Assembly: GCA_010909165.1 (NCBI GenBank)
Contig: MU008190.1
Coordinates: 590,175 to 654,174 of the forward strand
DNA from: Anthoceros angustus
Lineage: Eukaryota; Streptophyta; Anthocerotopsida; Anthocerotales; Anthocerotaceae
Length of the DNA stretch: 64,000 bases
Reading direction: 5' to 3'
In this document: positions 11,770-23,449 of the stretch, in pieces
Layout: each line of letters starts with the position of its first letter
Position numbering within the stretch: the stretch's first letter is position 1
Program-made: the position numbers and the translations under genes
The notes under the pieces: model-generated
Told to the model about the DNA's origin: nothing
The model's database searches: none
What the model saw: the letters and a program-made list of their open reading frames with translations, nothing else

Positions 11770-14160
11770 AGATGGCATGAAGGGACGCGCCCACAATTCG
11801 GAGCGATCCTAGGTCCAGGCAAGACCCCTAACCAAATTATCTTTAGGTTGCTACCACCTCGCCACGCTTATCTCGCGCCTACCTCGACTTGGCTGCCCGC
11901 CCACGTCCTCCATTGCCGCCACGAGCCTCTCCACGCCACTGGTCGGACAGTTTTCCACACTACTTCCACCTCACCGCCACCGCTGACGCCAATTTGAGGT
12001 GTACTGGGCTTCCGTGATCTTCCGCCGCCTATTGCCGAGGATTATTACTGCCCCTCGCCCACCCAAGCTCGGACCTCCTCCTCGCTCAACTCCTCCAAAG
12101 TCGCCTCCGTGATAATAGGGGCCAACCCCCACACTGCGCAGTGGTAGAAGTATGCACTGGGTCCTCACTTGTGAGGTAGGCCCCGATCCCTCCTATTTCC
12201 ACACGCACATGGATGTGAAGGTTAAGCACGCTTCTCCATTCACATATAGACCAGAACATAAGTTTCCTCATCCATGTGTAAATATAATAGGACCTCGCCG
12301 CACCGAGGTGCTTACCCTCCTCCCGTAGGCTACACCGCCTCGTCCATGTCCTCGCGAGGCGCCACGCCGCTCCCGCCGCCTCCGCCCGCCTCGCTTGGAT
12401 GCGCCAATGTCGGTAGCGGTTCTACCGCTAGTGGACTCCACGACGCGCTGCTCAAAGAACCTGGTAGGTGAGGTTTCGCCACCTGCTGTCGCTTCCTTCC
12501 GCCGGTAGTTCCTTCCGCTACTCACCGTGGGTCCTGCTACTCGCCTCTTCCCTTTGTCTTTTCTGCCCGCCACGTGCCTCATCCCGCCCCGCTTATATCG
12601 CCTCCGCTAGCTTATGGGCCTTTTCCACCGAGGCCGCCTCGCCTCCCCGGGCTCGCAACAACTCCCCGCATCTCCCGGTTCGCCTCGGGCATCCTTAATT
12701 TGAGCCATGAGTGCTTCCTCACCGCTCCATGGCTTGCAACTTCTCCCGGCCCCGCACAAATCTTCTTGAATCTTGGCCCTTATTTCCTCTAGGTTCCGCT
12801 TCCTCCAGCTTGCGCTTGGCCTCCCTTCACAAACCCGGCCTTCACCACTTCCTCCCGCCGCCGCACACCGAGCCGTGAGAGCTAAAGCCGCTTGATCCAA
12901 CAACCGCTTGGGCCCGGATCATCGACGTGGTCACCCGCAAGTCCACTTGTTGTGGCGGCCGCCAGACGCCATCCTCCGCCGAGAACTTTCCTCCCAAGAA
13001 GGTGCGCACCTCACCAATTCGCTGCATCCACCTCTGCTGCTGGAGTCCCCTTGAAAATCTCTTCCCATGCCGAGGGGGGGTCCGCTCGAGGTCGCCCTAA
13101 ACCCTCGGAGTTGATTCATCATCCGCATCCGTGCCAAGAAATTGTCCCTGATCGCGCCTCCTCTTCGCCACCTCCAACCGCCGCTTTCATTTTCTCAGGC
13201 GCCTGCTGACCGGTGACGCCATCCGCCTTCACCTTTTCGCCGATGCCCGCCTTCACCCCGGTCTTTTGCTGGTGGGAATTTCCTTCTCCTCCGAACCGCC
13301 TGCCACCGACTCCGCCTATCCGATTTTTCCTCCTTGGGCTCCTCCGCCTTCCACTTCACCTCCTAACCGGCTTCCACATGTGGAGGAGGCCACTCCACCT
13401 CCGCGTGCAAACATAAAGATGGACCAGAAATGGTGAGATTAGAGAGGGCCGAGGGTAGAGAAATCGTTCAACCTCTTCACACAACTTGTCAAGAGAATTC
13501 GCCTCAATCGATTTTCGCCTTGACCACTTCATGAAGGAACAGAAGTGGTCGGACAAATAATCCCGCTTCTTGGTCAGGAAACATAGGAGCCACTGCACTC
13601 CATCAATCTTGCCAAATCCTCACAACCAAATTGGGTTCGACCACGCCCGCTTTAACTGTATGCGCCGTTCTTTCCGGACGGCTCCATCACCAAACCGCCC
13701 GCCTCCTCCATCGCGCCCATACACCCTCCTAACCACCTGTGTCCCAATCCCGCGGGCCTAAATCCCCCGTCGTTGTCCTTCGTGGCGCGCACTCCTGCAC
13801 ACTCCCAAGTTCATGTAATTCCACCGTTCTTCCATGAAACCCAGCCTCAGCCCTTCACCAGCCTCACTGAACTTTCCAATGATCCATGTTTGGCCATTGG
13901 GCAAGCATGTGACCTTGGGCGCCATCCTCTCACCTCCCGGCCTCGCCACAAACCAACGCCACCTCACATCCCGGGCCTGTGGTTCCTACCTCCTCGCAAG
14001 AGCGCCGCTGTCGCGCCTTCCTCCCCGCGATTCGCGATGTCACCGTGGGGGTTCGGAGCTCCTTCCTTCGTGCGCCCGCGCCTCCCCGATCGACCGTCCG
14101 CCCGCCTCTCGACTTCGCTCAGCCGGCTGCCTCCGCCGCTTGCTCCGCCCACCACTGCCT
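11770..14160 (-). pseudogene. GC-rich retroelement protein remnants
   Basis: The stretch is GC-rich with many short frames on both strands. The minus-strand ones look most protein-like: a KVTCLPNGQTWIIGKFSEAGEGLR piece near 13.9 kb, FLTKKRDYLSDHFCSFMKW...EANSLDKLCEEVERFLYP at 13.6-13.4 kb, and RNLEEIRAKIQEDL near 12.8 kb, which could be coiled coil. Composition and arrangement resemble the 46-50 kb minus-strand material. The 219-residue plus-strand frame at 13834-14493 is Pro/Ser/Arg-rich and probably a shadow. Confidence 0.35.
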
Positions 14161-14622
14161 CCTGAACGGATTCTATTTCCTAGGGTTAAGTTTCCTGTGT
14201 TCCCCTACCCCTGCTCGACCTCACGACCGCTTCCACATCCCAATCCACAACCCCACACTCATTCAGCTACCGCCCCATCGGTCGACCCCAAACTTATAGA
14301 CCTATCACACTCTAATTATTCCAACCCCCCCTACCTCACATATATAGACTTTTGGTGGACATCCCAAGTCCATGGGCCAAGGAACACCAAGTTCCCGGAC
14401 CATTTATTTTCTAACCTAAAAATCAAGACAAGAAAAAAAACCATAGGCCAAGGACATTTCTTCTATAAATACCTTTGCCTACTGTCAACCTGACTTATTT
14501 TCACACCACACTCACCAAAACAAAAAACACTTCTGTGCACATCCAACAGGGTTTCCAAGTCCAGATCATTTACAGCTTCTGTAAACACATGTGTGAGCAG
14601 CATGGTTTCAGCCAGTCCCTTT

Positions 14623-15000
14623 TCACTTTGGGTTTTGCACTCTTTCTTCCTTTCCCAAGATTCTTCGAGCTTTTCTTTGTGGAGGATTCTGTTGCAACGT
14701 TTCAGCTAGTGGCTTTGGGTGTCTTGTTGGCCTCTGATCCGCAGTGATGTTGTCAGAGTCCTTGCCGGAGCTCTGGACTTCACACTCGCTATCACAGGCG
14801 CCCTCTGGCACTACATCTTCAGACTCATTGTTTGAGTTCCTGTCTTCCCCTTGGTCCTCTGAATCATTGTCGGGGTATGTGCTCTCCCTTTCTTCGTCAA
14901 CCTCGGTGTGAAGCTCCCAACTAGGCTCTGACTGGTCCTCAGAGGGGGCGAGCTTATCTCCTAAGAATAATGTCTTCCCCGAGTTCGGCCTTCTCCGTCC
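14623..15000 (-). pseudogene. acidic Ser/Asp/Glu-rich ORF
   Basis: A continuous minus-strand frame without stops, longer than its first in-frame start suggests, encodes an acidic stretch (GDKLAPSEDQSEPSW, DNDSEDQGEDRNSNNESED) and then a basic tail near KARRILGKEER. No family was recognised. It could be a linker of a retroelement polyprotein. Confidence 0.3.
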
Positions 15001-15418
15001 AAGAGTCCGCCTATTATGCCACTGGTCAGAATGTCGTGATCATGTGTTGGGGGCTGCCGACCGAGTCGGTCTCAAGTCGAGCTAATTGTTTGATACGAGG
15101 TACAAATACTCTGGCCTTAGACGAGTTGCTATGCTTTCTGGAGAATAGACACACGGGTAATACTTCTGCAAAAAGACGTTATGTGTTAGGGCAAAAGACA
15201 AGAATAGAATACATCGCTTCTAGCAAAGCTTACCACTAGGATGTTCTTCTGTAACGTTTCCACGACTCCGCTTCCCCCACGGAGTGTTTCCCAAACTGAA
15301 GGCCATCGGAAGTTGCTGGTGATGGCATGACACATTCTGTATGCTACTTTTAGTAAGTTCAGATTAGGTTTTGGTGCCCTAACTCTCAAGGGCTCATCTG
15401 ACCCGGTGGAACTGGCAG

Positions 15419-16210
15419 GTGTCCGACCCTTGGTCTTTGGCAAGGGTATTTGTTCCTTCAACTCGGTTGAGGCAAAATAGTCCGTGCCCGCAGCTTAGGG
15501 TAAGGTGCCTGCGTCTCCCTTGCGTGCGAAGATGGACATCACACCCACAAATCCGGCTCACCGGGCGCACGAGTGATGCAAGTATCCTGCCAGGGTGGGT
15601 GGAGGAGTCGACGGAACTTCCTCGCCTCGAGGAGCAGGACGCCCGGAGGATCGCGGAGCGATTTAGGGTCCTCCCGCCTTGGACGCATGTGCAAACTATC
15701 CAGGTGGAGGACCCTATTCTTTCTTCCAATGATACTCCCGTGAGGGAGGGGCTGCTGGGACTGTTAGTTGGTGGAGAGGAGGTGCAGGTTTCCATCAACG
15801 TCACACTCGGGCCAGTTTGGATGCCTAGGCGGGTTGACACCAGCTTTTCTTGGTACCTAGAGGTATCCGAGGCAGAGAGTATCGGCCAGTTTGCCGAAGA
15901 TGCAATTATTCACGAAGTGAGCACTACAAGCCTGAGAACAAGATCCGAGGGTGCGCAAGTGGGATCACTTTCGAGGGCCCCCCGGTTGTGGTTTGCTATT
16001 AACCAGGATGTTGAGGCTCGGCGCAATCGGGCACACGAATGGGCGAAGGCGGTCCACCTGGCTGTCAGACTTCATCGAGCCGACCAGGACGAGTATCCCG
16101 AGCGACGCCCGGTGGTGGTTTCTCTATCAACTTCGCTGGAACAAGTCTTATTTGTATTCTTGCCAGACACGCTCGGCAGAGGTTCACAAGATAGACACTT
16201 AGAAGTTTAA
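15419..16210 (+). CDS. unclassified 263-codon open frame
   Basis: This is one of the longest uninterrupted plus-strand frames in the window. Its central part looks like real protein: RLEEQDARRIAERFRVLPPW, a hydrophobic/charged alternation through VREGLLGLLVGGEEVQVSINV, and a C-terminal HEWAKAVHLAVRLHRADQDE helix-like stretch. The first 50 or so residues are less convincing, so the true start may be later or in an upstream exon. I recognise no domain. It lies between retroelement debris and the first ParB/methyltransferase locus. It may be a Gag-like fragment. Confidence 0.35.
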   Translation: MSDPWSLARVFVPSTRLRQNSPCPQLRVRCLRLPCVRRWTSHPQIRLTGRTSDASILPGWVEESTELPRLEEQDARRIAERFRVLPPWTHVQTIQVEDPILSSNDTPVREGLLGLLVGGEEVQVSINVTLGPVWMPRRVDTSFSWYLEVSEAESIGQFAEDAIIHEVSTTSLRTRSEGAQVGSLSRAPRLWFAINQDVEARRNRAHEWAKAVHLAVRLHRADQDEYPERRPVVVSLSTSLEQVLFVFLPDTLGRGSQDRHLEV

Positions 16211-16559
16211 CAGTCAGAGATGAGCATCCATATTCCCCGAACATGGGGAAATGTTTGTTGTTGGCTAGAGTCTCAAATGTGGAGAAGTAAATAGATGCCT
16301 TGTTAATAGATGATGGATGGACCCTAATTTCAATTGCCAATATCGCATATCAAGATTGTTATTCCTCCTGGATGCTCCATGCGGGGGTTTTTGAACATGT
16401 ATGGCTGGTCATTAATGACAAGTGAGGGAAGTACGGCTTGCATTTAAGCCTCGCACGGAACTTATGACAGGAATTCAACGTACGCTCGACATGCAGGGCA
16501 TGTGAGGTAAGTTGCATACCTAGAGGCCTGTTGGGTGCATGCCGGTACTGCACGACTTA

Positions 16560-17160
16560 TGGTACGCAGGTTCATAGGGTTAGGGTTTTGCAAATCAATT
16601 AGAACCTTAGGGTTTGTTGCAATTTTCTCAGTTCTACTCTGTAGCCATGGATCATCCGCTGATGAGAGCTCGACTGGTAGGGCACGCGGCTAAGTGGGCC
16701 TAGAATTTCACCGCTTGATTCGAGCTGATCCGTGACTAGAATTATGTTTTCGCACGATTAATTTGACGAATTAAGCAAGCATTTCAAACGAATGCATCGC
16801 CACGATGGTTTTCTTACATTCCTATTCGCCTCATTTCTCAAAGATTCTCACGAGTGCACCTAGGTTGTGTGTAGGCTTCATTTAGCTCCAGAACTTATGT
16901 CGACCCCAAGATTTGCGAGTGGGAAGAAGAAGAGGTGGCCTCCATGGCGCCTTTGCCATCAAATGAAAGTAGTAGGAATGTCGAGCCATGGGCGCTTGCT
17001 CAAGAACAGTACCGCCTCCTTGGTACAGATGCTCAAGGCTTGAGCTGAGCAAGTCCCGATCCGCCCAAAATCGGCTGTGCGACTCGATTGTCTCAGAATC
17101 CAGCTGCAGTCTGGGCGATTGAAGTTCTCAACTCACGAGGTAGGTTGAGCTAGTACTTTT
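16560..17160. other. stretch without a recognised gene
   Basis: No open frame of note and no repeat array were seen. It lies upstream of the TATA box of the first ParB/methyltransferase locus and may hold its promoter-distal sequence. Confidence 0.4.
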
Positions 17161-17173
17161 GCGGCGGCTTGTT

Positions 17174-17180
17174 TATATAA
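17174..17180 (+). promoter_or_regulatory. TATA box upstream of ParB-MTase copy 1
   Basis: TATATAA lies in an otherwise GC-rich setting, about 520 bp before the proposed start codon at 17695. AAACCCTAAT, a telo-box-like motif often found near plant transcription starts, follows at about 17563. The long gap could include a 5' untranslated exon. Confidence 0.4.
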
Positions 17181-18069
17181 GCTGCTTTTATATCTCATGC
17201 CTTGTTGCGCATCCTCGAGCATGAAGTATTAACCTAAAGTTGTATTTCTTTTCCGAGCTTTGTGGCAGCGCCTTAGCTCGGGTTGCAAAACATTTGTCGA
17301 GGTCCGACACCCTCTCAAGGTGATATTTAATTGCCGAGGTTGTATTTTGCATCGGAGGAGACATTGAAATCGCTTCTCCTAGCCCGCCATACGGTTCGGC
17401 CACATCAAGTCTGCCGACAAACACAAAACAGTCCTTTGGTATTGAGTTCAATTTTGAATAATATTGTCCGATATATTGGTTCTTAATTCGATCTTTAGGG
17501 TTCACAATGAAGCTCCTGCAAGTCTTCAAGCGCACATTTACGCCTTTAAGAGGTTTGCATTCCAAACCCTAATTGGTTGTCCCTTTGCCAACCCTAGGCG
17601 TTACACCCACGCTCTTGTTTTACACTCAGGCTTCCAGCTTACCCCGAGGACCTCCTGTAAGCTCCCTTTCTTCCGCTTTTACTCTGACGCCATCATGGCC
17701 TCACCCTTGGGCACCCCACGCCACCGCCAAAGAAGCGTAAGAGGTGATTCCGACTTGGTGGCTCCATCGCCTCACCGACAAACCGGACAACTAGATGCGG
17801 TCTTAAGGGTGGAATCAAGAAGCTCAGCAGCTGGAAATCGAGATGAGGGCACCCCACCGCAAACCCGTAACGCGAGGGAGCTTGAAATCGGCTCAAGTGA
17901 GCACGACCAAGAATCAAGACGCCGCGGCAAAGAAAAACCGCCGAGTTTTCAACTCGCAACTGTAAGAACTTTGGATGCGTGGCTCATAGCCCACTAACCA
18001 CGGATTGTTTTACGATTGATGGTTCGAGGCCAACTCAGGAGTCGCGAGTCCTGGACTTGTAGCCGCGAT

Positions 18070-19465
18070 TCTCTAGCCTGGTGCACAAAGGGTTGCGATA
18101 TGTAGGCTTGCTGCAGCCCGTTTGTGATTGCGGTTTGCGTGCCTCTTTGTCTTTTTGTTAGATGGCGAGTTTTAATTCAAAGATGTCTTTTATGGTTGTA
18201 TGTACATGGCATCGGGCGACGGAGCAAGGATGGGGATTTGTCCTCCACACCCCACCGAGCCGGGCAACTCGTAGACGAGGCGAAACGATGAGCAAAGAAC
18301 TCGTCTTCCGCCGCTCGAATGCAACTCCGCAGGAGAGGAGCTCAAGTGAGGTCTCCGTGAGATGGCGATGCTTTAAGGAGCAAGAAGGCCAAGGCGGTGG
18401 AGAAGGGAACACTCAAAACGACAGAGCCAAGGTGGAGGACACAACTGACTCCGTAAGTTCTTTGCAAACCCGCAGTAAAGTCCGACAGTCACGTCGGGCG
18501 AAAGCAAGGTCGTAGTCGAAAGACAAAGACTATTGTGGTGTTGCAAACAAAGAAAGACAAAGTTGCGGCTATGCGATCACGGTAAGTCCAAGGCAACGGG
18601 TCAGTGCAAGGCCAATGGCAAAGTCGCAGAAGCCAACATCCAAGCTTATGCAGGGAGCATCAACTTCAGTCAGCAAGGGTGCAGAACCGATGCAATGGGA
18701 GATGCCCGTATCCCCTTACAACTACAACCAGAGCCTGACTGTGAAGAAGTTGCAAGATGTGACTCCCAAAGGGATTCTCTAGCCTGGGTGCACGAAAGGG
18801 TTGCGATATGTAGGCTTGGTTGCAGGCCTGTTTGTGATTGCGGTTTGCAGGCCTCTTTGTCTTTGCGGTTAGATGGCGAGTTTTATTCAAAGATGCTTGT
18901 GGTTGTATGTATGTGATGGCATCGGCAGACGGAGCAAGGATGGGGATTTGTCCTCCACACCCCACCGAGCCGCAACTCGTAGACGAGGCGAACGATGAGC
19001 AAAGAATGCTCTTCCGCCGCCTCGGAATGCAACTCTGCAGAGAGAGTCAAGTGAGGTCTCCGTGAGATGGCGAAGGCGCAAGGAGCAAGAAGGCCAAGAC
19101 CGGTGGAGAAGGGAACACTCAAAAACGACATGCAGCCAAGGTGGAGGACACAACTCGACTGTAAGTTCGCAAAAGCAGCAAAAGTCCGATGTGTTTCGGG
19201 CGCGTGAAAGCAAGGGGTCAGGTAGCTGGAAAGACAAGACTGTGGTGTTGCAAACAAAGAAGATAAAGTTGCCGCTGCGGCGCATCGCCGGTAAGTCCAA
19301 GGCAACGGGTCAGGGTGCAGGAAGGCCAATGGCAAAAGCTGCAGGGAAGCCAACATCCAAGCTTATGCAGGGAGCATCGCCATAAGGTGCGTAACGATGC
19401 AATGGGAGATGCTCATATCCTTACAACTAACCAGAGCCCGACTGAAGAAGTTGCAAGATGTGACT
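18070..19465 (+). repeat. two-copy tandem duplication, about 0.70 kb
   Basis: The segment starting CTAGCCTGGTGCACAAAGGG at about 18075 recurs at about 18775, and the similarity continues to about 19.46 kb. The copies differ by many scattered 1-5 base indels rather than mainly by substitutions. That is either long decay or noisy sequence. Confidence 0.75.
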
Positions 19466-20473
19466 CAAACGGATTTTGGCCGGATAGGCAATGGAGCGTG
19501 GTTTTGCCTCCTTTCCGGATGGAGAATCAATCCTCTCATGGAAGTGTGGGTGAATGGGTATGAAGGAGCCGATGAGAATCAAGTAGAGCGGTTGGCTAAT
19601 TTGGTCGAGATGGGAAGCTGAGGGAGATTGAGTCGAGCGACCATTGCGCTCGAGGTCCCGAGTGAGACGTTTGATGACTATAAGCAACTTGTTCTTCAGT
19701 TGGACAACCTGGATGCTCGTAGATGCGAACCCAAGCCATGAAGTTAAAGTTCAAGGTCGCTTTGTTGGAAGAAGATGTAAGTCCGCTGTTTCATTTCATG
19801 TGACTTTGTGGGTTTCAGAATGTGCAGAATGCACTGTCAAAGGCCTGCTCGAAAGGCCTGCCCCCAAAGGCCTTTCATTGTGAGCCTTTTCCTGTGGAAC
19901 TTCTCCCTACAATTTTATATGCGTGGATGGGGAGGCATTTTATTGCGAGCTCCAACGGCACATGATCCGAGGAATCACAGGCAGCCCTCTTCTCGGCCGT
20001 GTGAGCAAAGCAACAGGCCCACAAAGGCTTCTATTTGCCGAGACTTCCCGAGCTTTGTCCTCCGAGCAGCCTAGTTCAAGCAAACGGAAGGTGGCTTTCG
20101 AGGATGAAGTGAATGACTCCGAAGATGATGCCTCCAATGGACACGAACAGGTGGAGATGGAAGAGAAGGACTCCGAAGGAGCTGAATCTCCGCAAAACAA
20201 ACAAACGGAGCATCAGGAGGATGCTGATGAGGTATTCAGTGACGAGTCACCACCCGTACGAGAGGGTGGAGATCCAGTAGGAGCCAGGCATCGTTTGTAG
20301 GAGCGCTCGGAATAATCGAGCCCAAAGGCCCAAGAATCCGGAGAAAGGAGTGGAGCAACAGCAAGGGAGAAAGAAAATTACAGGAGCGGAGAAACGCAAA
20401 AAGAGTCAATCGAAAAGAGAAGGCAGGAAGCAAAAGGAAGAGGGCCACTTCACCGCCTATCCTCACTCAGCCC

Positions 20474-20990
20474 ATGTCGACAGACGAAGACAGGTTGGAG
20501 CATGATATTGTGTCCAACGATCCCCTGAACAGGATTCGTGAGAGTGCCAGCCACAAGAAGGTTCAGCAAAACACATTAATCATTGGCTTGCAGTACCTTC
20601 ACAGTCCAGATTTCCTAACCCACGATGCGCAGATCCGTAGGGTGGATGTCTCATGGGTAAGCTACTTAGAGCGAGATGGAAAGGGCCGAGAAGAGGGAGT
20701 TCTTCCCATATTGGTGATGGTAGATCCACAAGTTGTTCGAGCAAGAAAGATTGGAGCACGAAGAAGTTCGTGGGGAGTATGTGTTCGGTGTTCTTGGCGG
20801 AATCATTGTTTCAGAAAGAGCCTTGTCCAATTTAGAAGCCATACTACAAGTATATGGAGGGGCATGTATGCAGGACTTACACCTCAAGAGATGCAGTATT
20901 GGCAACGGATCACAATGTGAATGCGGACCGCGCAAGAAAATGAGTTTCATCGAGCAAGTGAGATATGTGAAGGATGAGCTGCAAATTCAA
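20474..20990 (+). other. ParB-like domain region of copy 1
   Basis: The frame reads DPLNRIRESASHKKV, then THDAQIRRVDVSWVSYLER and EEGVLPILVMVDP, each matching copy 2 (DPLSRLRDSAYAKKV, DAQI.VDEAWANYLAR, EEGVLP). After a frame change comes YVFGVLGG with the codons for N-H next to it one base out of phase (20801-20806). This restores the GGNH motif of copy 2 and recalls the GEHR box of ParB N-terminal domains. MYAGLTPQEMQ and ARKMSFIEQVRYVKDEL follow. ParB-like domains bind DNA or act as nucleases; the activity here is unknown. Confidence 0.6.
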
Positions 20991-21582
20991 GCCCCGATGT
21001 TTCTAGACGGAAATGGAATCAGACTGCATCGGGCTAATTGATGATCTTCCGTAATGCAAGCCGGCCGCAAAGCAAAGAAGGTTGATCAAGACATTGACCT
21101 TATGCGCGTAGCCAAATGCGAAGACACCGTGGCGAATGTGGATACCATCTTCAACAAATGGGAGAGGCTTGAGCAAGCCTCACCGTCGTGGCTGGAATTT
21201 CAAAAGGCGAAAGCACTTAGGAAGGTGATGAAGATGGGCCATCTCCGATCCCTCGCAAGGTCGGATGAAGGAAATACTGAAGATGTTTCTGCTTTCAAGG
21301 ACTTCCACCAGACAAATTGGGGAGAGCTCTTGAGCGCAACGGAGAAGGTTATCCAGGCCACCTCGATATGAGAGGCATGCATGACGAGGTCACAAAAAGA
21401 AGAACCTCCACTTGATTCAAAAGGCTCTCAAAGAAGTCCTTGGGTTGCAGCTCTGTGAGGCTCAAGAAAGATTGGAGCACGAAGGAAGAAGACGCTATGC
21501 GCCAGCCCGCTCGATTCGGTGGTTTTGCTTTGATTGAACCTCCGCCTTCCTTTCCTCCGCTGATGTTTTTTCGAGAAAGTGC

Positions 21583-22140
21583 GCCGGACGTCCGCGACGT
21601 TAACCCCCAGCAGATGGGTGTGGAGGGAAGCAGCAGCGCGCCGGACGTCCGGCGACCGCGCCTGCCTCCCCGAGGAGGGGCAAGGCGCCGGACGTCCGCG
21701 ACTTGCCGCTGCCTCCCCGAAAGGGACGGAGAGCAGAAGAGTGCGCCGGACGTCCGGCGCCGCCGCTCTGCGCCTCGAAGGACGGCAGAGGCGCGCCGGA
21801 CGTCCGCGACTTGCTCTGCCCTCTGCCGATGAAAGGTCAGCAGTGCGCGGACGTCCGGCGCCGCCTCCGCCTTCCTTTCCTCCCAATGAGCGGAGAAGAC
21901 ACGGACGCCCCGACCCGCCATTCCCTTCCACCCCCGTGAGGGGCGCACCGACGTCCGCCGATTTTCCCTTCCCCGGAGCGGGCGACGCCCCGACCGTGTG
22001 GTTTCTCCCCCTTCCAGAGTGCGCCGGACGTCCGGCGACTCGGGTGCGGTTTCCCTCAGGAGGCGCACCAGCGCCGGACGTCCGACCAGCCGCCCTCAAG
22101 GATCGGGAGGAAGAGCAGCAGGTGCGCCGGACGTCCGCGA
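21583..22140. repeat. GGACGTCC palindrome array, cluster B
   Basis: Ten GACGTC cores, mostly within GCGCCGGACGTCCGGCG or its half variants, are centred at about 21589, 21646, 21693, 21751, 21801, 21852, 21952, 22029, 22079 and 22132. Two degenerate units lie near 21906 and 21986. Spacing is mostly 46-58 bp. The GC-rich sequence between them differs from unit to unit. The block lies between the ParB-like and methyltransferase parts and has no counterpart in copy 2. The long frames across it on both strands are artefacts. Confidence 0.85.
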
Positions 22141-22175
22141 CTCGCCTACCTTTGAATGAACCCTGTCTGTAGGTT

Positions 22176-23110
22176 TTGTCTCTCGGTCTGTTGAATTCTA
22201 ACCTTGGATTGGTTGGCTTGTTGTGGCAGAAACCCAATGATGTTGCCAACCTTCGAAATTTGCCAAAACAATTTCAAAGTTGGGTCGTGGCGGCTAAATC
22301 GTGGAAAAAGATGGAAGAGGAACAGCTGGCTCTGGCAGAGGCGTCCACAGATACTGACCTTCAGGATTTCATAGTTCCGAGCTCAGGGAAAAAGGTTCGC
22401 TATCAGGTTTTCAACCGATCCATGCAGGAATTGTTGGGATTTGCTCGTAAGCGACCTTATACGCTCGGTGATGGATCTACCAAGAGGGCTGAAACTTGGA
22501 GCGGAAGACACAAATGTATTAACGAAGGCCCGGTTGAGTGGTATTCTTAACCACTTTGTGGAGGTAACGACACCGACTCATACAGATTGTGGTTTTGTAC
22601 GGCGTGGACCGACACACAAGAGCTTTTGAGGGGGTATGCACGGATGGAGCTCTGCCCCTTGTTTGGGAGAAAACCAATGTCCGGAGGAAAACAAGGTATC
22701 GACAACATGGACATTATATCGGTGGGCAGGAAAGTCACCCAACGAGTTAAATCGGTGCCATTGTTACCGATTTCGGTGACTTTGGGCCAACAAGGCATGG
22801 GCTCGGTGATTAAGTGCGATCGTGGTAAAGAAGTTGGTATACGATTCGACAACAAGGTAGTAAGCCCATATCGAAACCTTTGGAGCTAATGTCTATTTTG
22901 CCGCGGCTTCTAGAGGAGATTGGGTCATCGATGGATTTGGGAGTGGGTCCACGGCACTTGCTGCACTTCCGAGTGGAAGAAATGTGATCTGGACTCGATA
23001 CAAGGTCTTCAATGTTCATCAGGATTGTGGGGTTCCATGCTTATCCCAGTGAGGCAGAAGAGGGAAATATGCTGCCTTTCAAGCGGGGCCGGGGCACATT
23101 TTGGCCCAAG
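22176..23110 (+). other. beta-class DNA methyltransferase region of copy 1
   Basis: Motif order matches beta-class N6-adenine/N4-cytosine methyltransferases. Motif IV is MDLPRG (DLPRG at 22474-22488), preceded by KKVRYQVFNRS, which aligns with copy 2. CTAWTDTQELLRGYARM follows, then a VWEKTN segment (22664-22678) like the W.K.N block of this class, and an IISVGRK strand. Motif X is DNKVVSPYRNL (about 22845-22885). Motif I, VIDGFGSGSTALAALPSGRNV, runs from 22924 and forms the AdoMet loop. Frame changes lie between the blocks. Base specificity cannot be told. Confidence 0.68.
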
Positions 23111-23449
23111 GAGATAAGTCTGGGCAACAGTATCACTCCATATGCGGTTTCTCAATCAATGGTTTCAAAACGGTCAGAAAGTAGACAGCTGGTTGTTCTC
23201 GAAGCGGGGCAGCTAACTTTGAGGAAAATGTGGGCTGACCCCGAAGAGGAAGAGACTGAGGATCCCGAGAAGCTCACTGATGCCATGATTGATGTAGCTC
23301 CTATCGACTTGGAGGCGGACTCGAGGACTTTGGTGCCGACGACGTGGTTGTCCGAACACGAGAGTCGGTTAATGTGCTCTTGGTTCAATGGATATAGTGA
23401 CCCGGAGTACATCTTGGCAAATGTTCGAGGGCGACCGGAGGATTAGGCC

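Larger units (their letters stand above)
17695..23446 (+). pseudogene. ParB-like domain plus DNA methyltransferase, copy 1
   Basis: This is a decayed locus homologous to 40.7-44.2 kb. In order: an ATG at 17695 with a basic PPPKKRKR stretch in an adjacent frame; a 0.7-kb tandem duplication (18.07-19.46 kb); a coding block with a probable 42-51 nt intron (GTAAGT at 19777) whose removal bypasses a stop; a ParB-like part (20.47-20.99 kb); an alpha-helical segment (21.09-21.37 kb); a palindrome array (21.58-22.14 kb); and a beta-class amino-methyltransferase (22.18-23.1 kb) with an acidic C-terminal tail ending at 23446. Several single-base frame changes are needed to follow it, so no intact product is expected as sequenced. 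The architecture is typical of phage and plasmid methylases. Confidence 0.65.

Noticed and set aside
13834-14493. 219-codon plus-strand frame
   Set aside because: Rich in Pro, Ser, Arg and Leu, GC-driven, overlaps minus-strand retroelement-like frames, and has no domain-like pattern.
21583-22140. CRISPR array
   Set aside because: Repeats are spaced evenly, but the cores are short palindromes with variable edges, linkers are low-complexity and similar to one another, there are no cas genes, and the context is a eukaryotic genome.
21428-22249. 273-codon minus-strand frame and 197-codon plus-strand frame
   Set aside because: Both run through the GGACGTCC palindrome array. Because the unit is palindromic and GC-rich, all strands stay open and show repeated VRRTSGA-like words. 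Repeat by-product.
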